A DNA stretch of 64,000 bases from Zhengella sp020637775 (GTDB taxonomy: Bacteria; Pseudomonadota; Alphaproteobacteria; Rhizobiales; Rhizobiaceae), in NCBI RefSeq assembly GCF_041397485.1, contig NZ_JAWKWO010000001.1, positions 62,001 to 126,000 on the forward strand. The letters run 5' to 3'. Under the pieces are notes generated by a model. The model was not told the DNA's origin and did no database searches. It saw only the letters and a list, made by a program, of their open reading frames with translations. A program made the translations under genes and the position numbers. Below, in pieces: positions 54,522-63,349 of the stretch (its first letter is position 1; the number at the start of each line of letters is the position of its first letter).

Positions 54522-56915
54522 TCAATCCCTGGCCTCCGGCTTCCACTCTTCCAGGCCGCGGGCGGCGCGCGACCATTTCCGATGCCTGTGCCACGGGCGG
54601 TATGGCCGGTTGATGGCATGGCGGATCGAAACGCCCTTGCCGTGCGGGTTCAGGCGAAAGGCAGCCGATCCTTCGAGCGCCAATTGCCGGGCTGTGACGA
54701 TGACGGCCATGTGCCGTCCACCGCAGCGGGGCGCTTCGGAAGGCTTGCTGTAGAGAATGAGGATGGCGGTCCGGCATGCGGCACGGACTGTTTCCGGATC
54801 GTCCGTCTGGACGATCCAGCCGCGCGGGGCCTTTGCCAGGCAGAGTTGATCGTCGCAGGCAAATCCCCCGGCCAGGGGTCTTGCCGCCTTGCCTGTCGCT
54901 TCCCGGGCCAGCAAGGCCGCCAGGCTGCCGCGTTTCAATGCGGCGGCGCGTCTGACCTCGCCGGTTCCCGCTGCCCGTGTCCAGTTCTGGCGTGTGAAGC
55001 TGGAAATCCGGGTGCGATTGAAGGCAAGGCTGCCCTCAGCGATGCGGATGGCCAGCGTCTTTCCGTCATCGGATATCCAGCCATCGGGAATGTCGGCACC
55101 GCGCCAGGCCAGGCCGGCGGCCAGTATGAACGGCAAGGCGAGCAGGCGCAGGCGGGTCGTCAGGACCGTTGCCGCAATGAGCGCGATCGTGGCCAGCATC
55201 ATCGCCGGCAGCGGCACGAGCCCGGTCTGGTCATGGCCGGACCGGCTCGCGGTTTCGTGGGCGATCCGCAGCACCAGTCCGATGCCCTGCCCCATGAGCC
55301 AGAAGAAGGGTGCATCAAGGTCGAACAGGATCATCAGATGCGCGACAAGGGCCGCGGGCATGACGACCAGCGACACGATCGGCATTGCGGCGAGGTTTGC
55401 CACGGGCCCGAGCGGGGCATAGCGCTGGAAGTGGAACGCGCCATATATGCCGGTCGCGGCACCGGCAATGATGGAGGTGAAGAGCAGCGCCGCAACGGGG
55501 CGCAGCACGGAGCCGGCCCACCCACCGGCCATGCCCTTCCCTTTTGCCATGCGATGCTGCTGCACTGCCGCATAAGCGGCGACGAGCGCGGCCGTGGCGG
55601 CAAAGGACATCTGGAACCCCGGCCCTGTGATCTCGTGCGGACTCCAGAGCAGGATCAGCACGGCGGCAATCGCAATGTTGCGCATGGTCAGCGCCATCCG
55701 GTCGGCGTGAAGCGCCAGCAGCATCACGGCGAGCATGATGTAGCTGCGTTGTGTGGCGATGGCGCCGCCGGACAACATGAGATAGGCGCTGACGGCCAGC
55801 AGGGCGGCCAGCGCGGCATGCTTCCTCACGGGATGGCGGGCGGCAAATGCCGGAAAGGCGGCGAAGATGGCGCGCAGCCCCCCGGCCACGGTTCCGGCCA
55901 CAAGCGCCATGTGCAGCCCGGAAATGGCCAGGATATGAGCCAGCCCGCTGGTTCGCAGCGCCTCGGCATTGCTGTCGCTGATGCTGCCCTTGTAGCCTGT
56001 CACGAGCGCAGCCGCGATCTCACCATTCTGCCCCTGGATGCGGGCGCGGATGCGTTCTGCCAGGGCATGGCGGATGCGCTCTATGGCAGCCGACAGCCCG
56101 TCAGGGTTTGGCGACGCCTCTATCCGCGGCGTGCCGAAGACGAAACCGATCGCGCCCGTTCCGTCGAAATGGCTCTCAAACGAGAAATCGTATCCTCCGG
56201 GGCGGACCGGACCGGGCGGGGGCATCAGCCGGACGCGGCCCGTGAAGCCATCGCCTGCGCGGGGCAGCCGCGCCTGCATCCGCGTGGTGATGCGGACCCT
56301 TTCCGGCAGATAGCGCAAGGCCGGACGGGCAGAGCCGCTCGTCTCCACGATGAGACGCATGCGCCCGCCTTCCAGAAGCTCGGCGGCCGCAATCCTTCCC
56401 GTGAGCGTGGTCGTGACCGCACTGCCCGTCGTGACCGCGGCGCCCCGACCGGTTTCCAGTCTTGCCGCCACCATGCCGCAAAGGATGCAAAGGCAGCCTG
56501 CCAGAAGCAGACTGGTGCCATGCCTGCGGCGCGCCAGCCAAAGCAGGCCGGCGAACGCAAAGGAGCCGGCCAGGAGGGCCGAAAGGTCCGGCTCGGTGGA
56601 AAGGGCGAAATAGCCCGCCGCGCCGGCACCGATCATCAAGGGCAGCATCAGGAAAAGCAGACCGCGCTCCATTTCCAACGCCAGATCGCGGCGAAGGCCG
56701 CGCATGACGGCCGATGGCGAGAGCGCGGCGGCTATCCGCTGCAGCCGGTCGCGGCCGGGCGGCGGCCGCACGGGCAAGTGTACCGGGGCAGGCATGGGCA
56801 CGGATCGAATGTCGTCGGCATGGCGGATTTCCGGTCCGGCCGGCTCACGGTGAGCCGTTCGGGCCGCAAACATGGCCCGCTCGTCACTCACCCCCTTTTC
56901 CGCCCCCGTGGCCAA
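54522..56915 (-). CDS. comEC: ComEC/Rec2 family DNA-uptake channel
   Basis: 797 residues with many membrane helices. The DUF4131 region with an OB-like fold is around residues 95-260 (LTGRIAAAELLEGGRMRLIVE). The competence channel domain has ALVTGYKGSISDSNAEALRTSGLAHILAISGLHMALVAG and YLMLSGGAIATQRSYIMLAVML, both highly characteristic. The C-terminal region after the last helix is short and lacks a recognisable HxHxDH metallo-beta-lactamase motif. It would translocate single-stranded DNA across the inner membrane. The start at 56915 is not certain; several ATGs within the first 75 codons are possible. It is divergent from gltX. Confidence 0.92.
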   Translation of the reverse strand: MATGAEKGVSDERAMFAARTAHREPAGPEIRHADDIRSVPMPAPVHLPVRPPPGRDRLQRIAAALSPSAVMRGLRRDLALEMERGLLFLMLPLMIGAGAAGYFALSTEPDLSALLAGSFAFAGLLWLARRRHGTSLLLAGCLCILCGMVAARLETGRGAAVTTGSAVTTTLTGRIAAAELLEGGRMRLIVETSGSARPALRYLPERVRITTRMQARLPRAGDGFTGRVRLMPPPGPVRPGGYDFSFESHFDGTGAIGFVFGTPRIEASPNPDGLSAAIERIRHALAERIRARIQGQNGEIAAALVTGYKGSISDSNAEALRTSGLAHILAISGLHMALVAGTVAGGLRAIFAAFPAFAARHPVRKHAALAALLAVSAYLMLSGGAIATQRSYIMLAVMLLALHADRMALTMRNIAIAAVLILLWSPHEITGPGFQMSFAATAALVAAYAAVQQHRMAKGKGMAGGWAGSVLRPVAALLFTSIIAGAATGIYGAFHFQRYAPLGPVANLAAMPIVSLVVMPAALVAHLMILFDLDAPFFWLMGQGIGLVLRIAHETASRSGHDQTGLVPLPAMMLATIALIAATVLTTRLRLLALPFILAAGLAWRGADIPDGWISDDGKTLAIRIAEGSLAFNRTRISSFTRQNWTRAAGTGEVRRAAALKRGSLAALLAREATGKAARPLAGGFACDDQLCLAKAPRGWIVQTDDPETVRAACRTAILILYSKPSEAPRCGGRHMAVIVTARQLALEGSAAFRLNPHGKGVSIRHAINRPYRPWHRHRKWSRAARGLEEWKPEARD

Positions 56916-57037
56916 AGCCAGCGCCTTCCGGCCAGCACTTGCACCCCACGGTTCCTATGCTACATGGGGCGCACGCTTTTTCCAGCCCGCATGTTCCCCC
57001 ACGTCCGGGCTCACCCATTCCAACGGACCGATTCGTC

Positions 57038-58459
57038 ATGACAAAAGCCGTCGTCACCCGCTTTGCACCCTCGCCCACCGGCTACCTGCATATCGGCGGC
57101 GCCCGTACCGCGCTGTTCAACTGGCTCTATGCGCGCCATACCGGCGGAAAAATGCTGCTTCGCATCGAAGACACAGATCGCGAACGCTCGACCGAGGCCG
57201 CCACGGCCGCCATTCTCGAAGGCCTCGACTGGCTGGGCCTCGGCTGGGACGGCGAGCCCTATTCGCAGGCCGCACGCGCCGACCGCCACGCCGAAGTGGC
57301 GCACGCCCTGGTGAAGGCGGGCAAGGCCTATTACTGCTATTGCTCCCAGGCCGAACTGACGGAGATGCGCGAGAAGGCAAAGGCGGAAGGCCGCCCACCG
57401 CGCTATGACGGCACATGGCGCGACCGCGATGCATCGCAAGCGCCGGAGGGCATCGCACCGGTCGTGCGCATCAAGGCGCCGCTGTCCGGCGAGACGCTGG
57501 TCGCCGACAAGGTCCAGGGCGACGTGCGCTTTCCCAACAAGGACCTCGATGATTTCATTATCCTGCGTTCCGACGGCACGCCGACCTACATGCTGGCCGT
57601 GGTGGTGGACGATCACGACATGGGCGTCACGCATATCATCCGTGGCGACGACCACCTGACCAATGCCGCGCGGCAGACCATCATCTACGAGGCGATGGGC
57701 TGGGACGTTCCGGTGATGGCGCATATCCCGCTCATCCACGGCCCGGACGGGGCGAAACTCTCCAAGCGCCACGGCGCACTGGGCGTGGAGGCCTATCGCG
57801 AGATGGGCTACCTGCCATCGGCCATGCGCAATTATCTCGTCCGGCTGGGCTGGAGCCATGGGGACGACGAGGTGATGAGCCTTGAAGACATGATCGCATG
57901 GTTCGAGATCGAGGATATCAACAAGGGCGCGGCCCGCTTCGACTTCAAGAAACTGGAAGCACTCAACGGCGTGCACATGCGCAACATGGACGCGGGCGAT
58001 CTCACGGCGGTGTTCCTGGAGACGCTGCCGTATCTGCCCGCCGGCCCTGCCCTGCTGGAGAAGATGAGCGAGGCGCGCAAGGCGCAATTGCTGGCCGCCA
58101 TGCCCGGCCTGAAGGAACGCGCGCGCACCCTCAATGAACTGGCCGAGGGCGCCGGCTTCATTTTCGACGAACGCCCGCTGCCGCTGGATGAAAAGGCGGC
58201 AGGGATCCTCGATGACGCGGCGCGGGCGCTGCTCGCGGACATCCTTCCGCGGCTGGAGCAGGCAGGGGACTGGTCGGCGGAGACCACAGAGGCGGCCGTA
58301 CGCGGCTTTGCAGAGGAAAAGGAACTCAAGCTTGGCAAGGTCGCCCAGCCGCTGCGCGCCGCGCTGACGGGGCGGGCCACATCTCCCGGCGTTTTCGATG
58401 TGCTCGCGGTTCTGGGACGGGAGGAGAGCCTGGCACGAATCGCCGACCAAACGCGCTGA
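57038..58459 (+). CDS. gltX: Glutamyl-tRNA synthetase GltX
   Basis: 473 residues from ATG 57038; the upstream open frame overlaps comEC and has no family character. The HIGH motif is FAPSPTGYLHIGGARTALFNW, LRIEDTDRERS follows, and the KMSKS-type loop is AKLSKRHGALGVEAY. The C-terminal anticodon-binding domain is helical (KAAGILDDAARALLADIL). It charges tRNA-Glu; in many alphaproteobacteria it may also mischarge tRNA-Gln for GatCAB. It is divergent from comEC and precedes gltA. Confidence 0.97.
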   Translation: MTKAVVTRFAPSPTGYLHIGGARTALFNWLYARHTGGKMLLRIEDTDRERSTEAATAAILEGLDWLGLGWDGEPYSQAARADRHAEVAHALVKAGKAYYCYCSQAELTEMREKAKAEGRPPRYDGTWRDRDASQAPEGIAPVVRIKAPLSGETLVADKVQGDVRFPNKDLDDFIILRSDGTPTYMLAVVVDDHDMGVTHIIRGDDHLTNAARQTIIYEAMGWDVPVMAHIPLIHGPDGAKLSKRHGALGVEAYREMGYLPSAMRNYLVRLGWSHGDDEVMSLEDMIAWFEIEDINKGAARFDFKKLEALNGVHMRNMDAGDLTAVFLETLPYLPAGPALLEKMSEARKAQLLAAMPGLKERARTLNELAEGAGFIFDERPLPLDEKAAGILDDAARALLADILPRLEQAGDWSAETTEAAVRGFAEEKELKLGKVAQPLRAALTGRATSPGVFDVLAVLGREESLARIADQTR

Positions 58460-58647
58460 AATTCCCTTTTTTCAGCGGTTTGACGCAGTTCAAGCGGTCA
58501 GGCCGCAAGACAAAAGGCTTACGCCGGGAGGGCTGGAAAGCCGGGGCATGCGCTTGGCAGAAGGGCTTAAATAGGCTAGCTACTCAGCCATCATTTTTGC
58601 AATGCAAAATCGACCGTTGGCGTCAATCGTCACGAAAGGAGACCTGA

Positions 58648-59937
58648 ATGAACGAGAAAACCGCAAAACTCGAAGTGGGCGGCGAAACGATCGAATTGCC
58701 GGTCCATTCAGGTACAATCGGTCCGGATGTCATCGACATTACCGCGCTCTATGCGAAGACCGGCAATTTCACCTACGATCCGGGCTACACGTCGACGGGA
58801 AGCTGCGAATCCAAGATCACCTATATCGACGGTGACGAGGGCATCCTGCTGCATCGCGGCTATCCGATCGAGCAACTCGCCGAGCATGGCGACTTCATGG
58901 AAACCTGCTACCTGCTTCTCTACGGCGAACTGCCGACCAAGGAGCAGAACGACGATTTCCACTACCGCATCACGCGCCACACCATGGTGCATGAGCAGAT
59001 GAGCCGCTTCTTCACCGGTTTCCGCCGCGATGCCCATCCGATGGCCATCATGTGCGGTGTCATTGGCGCAATGTCGGCTTTCTACCACGACTCCACCGAC
59101 ATTTCCGATCCGCACCAGCGCATGGTCGCCTCCATGCGCATGATCGCGAAAATGCCGACGATCGCGGCCATGGCCTACAAGTACCACATCGGCCAGCCCT
59201 TCGTGTATCCGCGCAACGACCTGGATTACGCCTCCAACTTCCTGCACATGTGCTTTGCGGTGCCATGCGAGGAATACAAGGTCGATCCTGTTCTCGCGCG
59301 CGCCATGGACCGGATTTTCATCCTCCATGCCGACCATGAGCAGAACGCCTCCACCTCGACTGTCCGCCTCGCCGGCTCGTCGGGCGCCAATCCCTTCGCC
59401 TGCATCGCCGCCGGCATTGCCTGCCTGTGGGGTCCGGCACATGGCGGCGCCAATGAAGCCGCGCTCAACATGCTTTCGGAAATCGGTTCCGTGGACCGCA
59501 TTCCCGAGTTCATTGCGCGCGCGAAGGACAAGAACGATCCGTTCCGCCTCATGGGCTTCGGCCACCGCGTCTACAAGAACTACGATCCGCGCGCCAAGAT
59601 CATGCAGAAGACCTGCCACGAGGTGCTTCAGACGCTCGGCATCACGGACGACCCGCTGCTCGACGTGGCGATGGAACTGGAGCGCATTGCGCTGACGGAC
59701 GAATATTTCATCGAGAAGAAGCTGTATCCGAACATCGACTTCTATTCCGGCATCACGCTGAAGGCGCTCGGCTTCCCGACCAACATGTTCACCGTGCTGT
59801 TCGCCCTCGCCCGCACTGTCGGCTGGATTGCCCAGTGGAAGGAAATGATCGAGGATCCGCGCCAGAAGATCGGCCGTCCGCGCCAGCTCTACACGGGTGC
59901 GGCGCAGCGGGACTATATTCCGGTAGGCGACCGCTGA
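58648..59937 (+). CDS. gltA: Citrate synthase GltA (type II)
   Basis: 429 residues with the Gram-negative type II N-terminal domain (KLEVGGETIELPVHSGTIG). Catalytic residues are in ILHADHEQNASTSTVRLAGSSGA (His), GPAHGGANEAALNML (His) and PNIDFYSGI (Asp). It condenses oxaloacetate and acetyl-CoA at entry to the TCA cycle. A GAAAGGAGA ribosome site lies 7 bases before the ATG. It stands alone between gltX and a strong terminator. Confidence 0.98.
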   Translation: MNEKTAKLEVGGETIELPVHSGTIGPDVIDITALYAKTGNFTYDPGYTSTGSCESKITYIDGDEGILLHRGYPIEQLAEHGDFMETCYLLLYGELPTKEQNDDFHYRITRHTMVHEQMSRFFTGFRRDAHPMAIMCGVIGAMSAFYHDSTDISDPHQRMVASMRMIAKMPTIAAMAYKYHIGQPFVYPRNDLDYASNFLHMCFAVPCEEYKVDPVLARAMDRIFILHADHEQNASTSTVRLAGSSGANPFACIAAGIACLWGPAHGGANEAALNMLSEIGSVDRIPEFIARAKDKNDPFRLMGFGHRVYKNYDPRAKIMQKTCHEVLQTLGITDDPLLDVAMELERIALTDEYFIEKKLYPNIDFYSGITLKALGFPTNMFTVLFALARTVGWIAQWKEMIEDPRQKIGRPRQLYTGAAQRDYIPVGDR

Positions 59938-59961
59938 GCTTTCGCTCTGCGACACCAAACG

Positions 59962-59988
59962 AAAAAGCGCCTTCCGGGGCGCTTTTTT
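59962..59988 (+). terminator. Rho-independent terminator after gltA
   Basis: AAAAAGCGCC at 59962-59971 pairs with GGCGCTTTTT at 59978-59987 around a 6-base loop, and one more T follows. It starts 25 bases after the gltA stop. The A-rich left arm and T-rich right arm may also serve the convergent lpxB transcript. Confidence 0.9.
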
Positions 59989-60013
59989 CATAGGCCGGAC
60001 TGCCGGGAAAGCC

Positions 60014-61168
60014 TCACGCGCCCAACAGCGCGACCACCGCTTCGGCTGCCATGTCTCCGGCAGGCCGCTCCGTTGCCATGCGGTCGCGGATTGTCTCGAA
60101 CCCGGCGATCTGCGCATTGCGCGAAGGCGTTTCGGCCATCAACGCCTTCAGGTGACGGGCCGTGTAATTGGGCCGGAGCATGAAGTCGTATAGTTCCGGT
60201 ACAACCGGGTATCCGGCGATGAGGTTTGGCAGGGATGCCGACCAGGCCGTGATCAGATGGCGCAGGAGACGGGCGATCATGTCCGTTCGGTAGCACGAAA
60301 CGAGTGGGACACCGGCCAGCGCCAGTTCCAGCGTCACCGTTCCCGAGGCGGCCAGGGCGGCATCGGAGCGGGCAAACATCGCGCGGCGCGCGTCTTCGCC
60401 CGTCGCGATCTGCGGGCGGATTTCCCATGTTTCGGTCAGCTTCCGGACCAAGGGTTCAACATGGGGAACCGTTGGCAGGAGCAGATCGGGTGCAGGTCCG
60501 AGTCTTGCCAGTTCGCGGATCGTGGCGCCGAAGAAGGGCAGCAGAGACGCCACCTCGGAGCGGCGCGAGCCCGGCAACAGGCATAGGACAGGGCTGCGCG
60601 GATCAATCCCGCGTTCCATTTGCGTCTGCCAGGCCGCTTCCAGCGCCGGCTCGCGGACCAGCTTGTGGCCGACATAGGTCGCTGCCGGCCCGCCCAGCCT
60701 TTCCAGTGCTTCAGGCTCGAAGGGCAGAAGGCAGAGGACATGGTCGACATAGGCTGTCATTGCCCTTGCCCGGCCCGGACGCCATGCCCAGACCGACGGG
60801 CAGACATAATCCACGATGGCAAGACCGGGACAGGCGGCACGCACCTTGCGCGCCACGCGATGGGTAAAATCGGGGCTGTCGACGATGAGCAGGAGGTCCG
60901 GCCGTTCGGCAGCGATATGCGCGGATGTCTGCCGGATACGCTTCAGGAGCATGGGCAGGCGGGCAAGCACGGCAGAAATGCCCATGAGGGCAATTTCGCC
61001 CGGATCGAACAGGCTCTTGAGGCCGCGCGCGGCAAGATGCTCTCCGCCGACGCCGGTCAGTTCGACCGGCCGGCCAGTTTTGCGCTGCAAGGCATCGACA
61101 AGGTCCGCGGCGAGCAGATCGCCCGATTCCTCGCCCGCGACGACGCCAAGCCTGATCGGCGGGCTCAC
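60014..61168 (-). CDS. lpxB: Lipid-A-disaccharide synthase LpxB
   Basis: 384 residues. LGVVAGEESGDLLAADLV at the N-terminus, LLIVDSPDFTHRVARKVR, IVDYVCPSVWAWRPGRARAM, and LLPGSRRSEVASLLP are classic LpxB motifs. SGTVTLELALAGVPLVSCYR is in the C-terminal domain. It joins lipid X and UDP-2,3-diacylglucosamine at the inner membrane. Its ATG overlaps the lpxI stop by four bases (ATGA). It is the last gene of the lipid A operon. Confidence 0.97.
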   Translation of the reverse strand: MSPPIRLGVVAGEESGDLLAADLVDALQRKTGRPVELTGVGGEHLAARGLKSLFDPGEIALMGISAVLARLPMLLKRIRQTSAHIAAERPDLLLIVDSPDFTHRVARKVRAACPGLAIVDYVCPSVWAWRPGRARAMTAYVDHVLCLLPFEPEALERLGGPAATYVGHKLVREPALEAAWQTQMERGIDPRSPVLCLLPGSRRSEVASLLPFFGATIRELARLGPAPDLLLPTVPHVEPLVRKLTETWEIRPQIATGEDARRAMFARSDAALAASGTVTLELALAGVPLVSCYRTDMIARLLRHLITAWSASLPNLIAGYPVVPELYDFMLRPNYTARHLKALMAETPSRNAQIAGFETIRDRMATERPAGDMAAEAVVALLGA

Positions 61169-62037
61169 AGCATGTCCTCCCGCAAGCCGATGACGAACAA
61201 CCCGAGCCTGTCCGCTTGCGCGCGGATGCTATCGGCTTCGAGCAGGATCGACCGGCCGGCCTCGACCGCGATGCCGGACAGGCCGGCGGCATGGGCACTG
61301 ATCACCGTTTGCGGCCCGATGGTGGGCAGGTCGGCGCGCTCATCCTGCCCCGGCTTGGCGCATTTGACCAGGACGCCGCGCCGGGTGGACGTGAGGCGCC
61401 CGTGATGGCGCATGTCGCGGGTGCGCGCCAACAGCCCTTCCGTGCCCTCGATCCCTTCGAGCGCAATGGCCCGGCGGCCGAAGGCGACAGCCGCCTGGCC
61501 GATGTCGAGCGCACCGATGGCGCGTGCCGCCTCGTATCCGGCCCTGATGGCGGGCCAGTCGTCGCGCGTTGGCGAAAGCGCACCGATCACCCCTTCGGGC
61601 GCCAGGAGCCGGGGCATGATTTCATGGGCGCCGAGAACAACGATCCCTTCCTGTTCCATGAAGGCGGCGACGACACGCAGCAGCGCATCATCGCCCGCGC
61701 CAAGCGCACGGATGCCGCGCGGAAGCATGCGAACGATGCCGAATGTCAGGCGGAACCGGTGCCACCTCGGCCGGCGGGAAACGCCGCCCGCAAAAACCAC
61801 GTGGCGAACTCCATGCGCCTTGAGAAGGCCGGGAAGCTTGCCAAGCGCCTCGATATCCAGAGTGGCACGGGCGCGGGCCGGAATGGAGCGGTCCGCCTCG
61901 CCCCTGATGGCGATGATGACAGGGCTCTGGCCTTCACGTTCGAGTTCATCGGCCAAGGCCTCCGGCAAGGCGCCGCTTCCGGCGACGATGGCAACCGGAT
62001 GTCCGGCCACTGGCGCTTGCCGGTCAGGCCTCGTCAT
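61165..62037 (-). CDS. lpxI: UDP-2,3-diacylglucosamine diphosphatase LpxI
   Basis: 290 residues from ATG 62037 (MTRPDRQ); an ATG nine bases earlier is also possible, and both overlap the lpxA stop. VAIVAGSGALPEALADELEREG, VVFAGGVSRRPRW, GDDALLRVVAAFMEQEG, and the C-terminal VLVKCAKPGQDERADLPTIGPQTV are the LpxI (DUF1009) pattern, including the acidic active-site region. It hydrolyses UDP-diacyl-GlcN to lipid X and replaces LpxH in alphaproteobacteria. Translation is coupled on both sides. Confidence 0.95.
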   Translation of the reverse strand: MTRPDRQAPVAGHPVAIVAGSGALPEALADELEREGQSPVIIAIRGEADRSIPARARATLDIEALGKLPGLLKAHGVRHVVFAGGVSRRPRWHRFRLTFGIVRMLPRGIRALGAGDDALLRVVAAFMEQEGIVVLGAHEIMPRLLAPEGVIGALSPTRDDWPAIRAGYEAARAIGALDIGQAAVAFGRRAIALEGIEGTEGLLARTRDMRHHGRLTSTRRGVLVKCAKPGQDERADLPTIGPQTVISAHAAGLSGIAVEAGRSILLEADSIRAQADRLGLFVIGLREDML

Positions 62038-62857
62038 CGCCGTCATCCGGACGGTTGCGCCCGGCAACCGGCGGCATGACGAATTTGCGGCGGGCATCGC
62101 TCGTCATGAACGCGATGATATCCATGACAGGATCGCAATTGCCAAAAGCCTCGCGAGCACGCTCGATTCTGTCCGGTAGCGGCCCGGCGGTTTCGAAAAT
62201 GAGCTTGTAGGCCGCGCGAACCGCATGGATGTCCTGGCGCGCCATGCCAGCGCGGCGCATGCCGACAAGATTGAGCCCGCGCAGGCGGGCGCGATTGCCT
62301 GTCACCATGCCGTAGGGGATCAGATCGCGCTCGACGCCGGTCATGCCGCCGACAAAGGCGTGATGGCCGATCCGGACGAACTGGTGCACGGCCGCGAGCC
62401 CGCCGAGAATGGCGGCATCGCCGACCACGCAATGTCCCCCAAGCACCGCGCCCTGGGTGAGCGTGACCCGGTTGCCGATGTCGCAATCATGGGCGACATG
62501 CGAAAAGGCGAGGAAATGGCAGTCATCACCGATCGTGGTGCGGCCACGGGCCGTATCCGTGCCCGTATGCATGGTCACGCCTTCGCGGATCGAGGCGTTC
62601 TTCCCGATTTCCAGCGTGGTCGGGCCGCCCTTGTGGGCATGATTCTGCGGCTCGCATCCCAGCACGGCACCGGGAAAGACCCTGCCGCCCTGCCCCAGTG
62701 ACGTCTGCCCGAGGATGGTGACGCTGCCAATGAGTTCAACGCCATCGCCCAGCGTCACATCCGGCCCGACATGACAGAAGGGCCCGATGCTAACCCCGGC
62801 ACCAAGACGCGCGCCTTTCTCGACGACCGCGGAGGGATGGATTGACGTTTCACCCAC
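62024..62857 (-). CDS. lpxA: UDP-N-acetylglucosamine acyltransferase LpxA
   Basis: 277 residues. The left-handed beta-helix hexapeptides begin IHPSAVVEKGARLGAGVSIGPFCHVG. The catalytic His lies in AFSHVAHDCDIGNRVTL, and QFVRIGHHAFVGGMTGVERDLIPYG is the acyl-pocket region. The helical C-terminus follows (NLVGMRRAGMARQDIHAVR). It transfers a hydroxyacyl chain to UDP-GlcNAc, the first step of lipid A. It sits 9 bases after fabZ. Confidence 0.97.
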   Translation of the reverse strand: MGETSIHPSAVVEKGARLGAGVSIGPFCHVGPDVTLGDGVELIGSVTILGQTSLGQGGRVFPGAVLGCEPQNHAHKGGPTTLEIGKNASIREGVTMHTGTDTARGRTTIGDDCHFLAFSHVAHDCDIGNRVTLTQGAVLGGHCVVGDAAILGGLAAVHQFVRIGHHAFVGGMTGVERDLIPYGMVTGNRARLRGLNLVGMRRAGMARQDIHAVRAAYKLIFETAGPLPDRIERAREAFGNCDPVMDIIAFMTSDARRKFVMPPVAGRNRPDDGDDEA

Positions 62858-62866
62858 GACAGGAAC

Positions 62867-63349
62867 TCAAGCCCGTTCCGGCACGGTCATCATGGCAGAT
62901 ATGACGGCTTCAGCCACCTTGGCGCCATCGACCTTGGCCTCGCATGCGAATTTCCAGATCGAACCGCGCTGCTTCTGCTTGAGAACGTGAATTTCCAGGC
63001 GGTCACCGGGAACGACCGGTTTGCGGAACTTGGCATTGTCGATCGTCAGGAAGTAGACGACGCTCGGTGCATCGCCATCCTCACCGGTGGCCGAGTTGAT
63101 GCAGATCGCGCCGGCGGTCTGCGCCATGGCCTCGATGATCAGCACGCCGGGCATGACGGGCGCGGCCGGGAAATGGCCCTGGAAGTGCGGCTCGTTGGCG
63201 GTCACGTTCTTGATGCCGATAGCGGAACGGTCGCCATCGACCTCGATGACGCGGTCGATGAGCAGGAACGGGTAGCGGTGCGGCAGCAATTCCATCACGC
63301 GCATGATGTCCAGCGTCTCAAGCGTCGTCTTTTCAGTCATTGTCGCCAT
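62867..63349 (-). CDS. fabZ: 3-Hydroxyacyl-ACP dehydratase FabZ
   Basis: 160 residues. The hot-dog fold active site is LLPHRYPFLLIDRV (catalytic His), with HFQGHFPAAPVMPGVLIIEAMAQTAG carrying the catalytic Glu. It dehydrates hydroxyacyl-ACP in fatty acid elongation and competes with LpxA for the same substrate, which explains its conserved place in the lipid A operon. It overlaps the end of lpxD by 17 bases. Confidence 0.97.
   Translation of the reverse strand: MATMTEKTTLETLDIMRVMELLPHRYPFLLIDRVIEVDGDRSAIGIKNVTANEPHFQGHFPAAPVMPGVLIIEAMAQTAGAICINSATGEDGDAPSVVYFLTIDNAKFRKPVVPGDRLEIHVLKQKQRGSIWKFACEAKVDGAKVAEAVISAMMTVPERA

Noticed and set aside
54495..57041. Plus-strand 848-codon open frame
   Set aside because: Shadow of comEC; composition is Gly/Gln/His/Arg-rich with no recognisable domain.
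58447..58480. Hairpin CGCTGAAA...TTTCAGCG at the gltX stop as a terminator
   Set aside because: The stem overlaps the stop codon, the T-run is in the loop and no T-tract follows, so it is not a convincing terminator.
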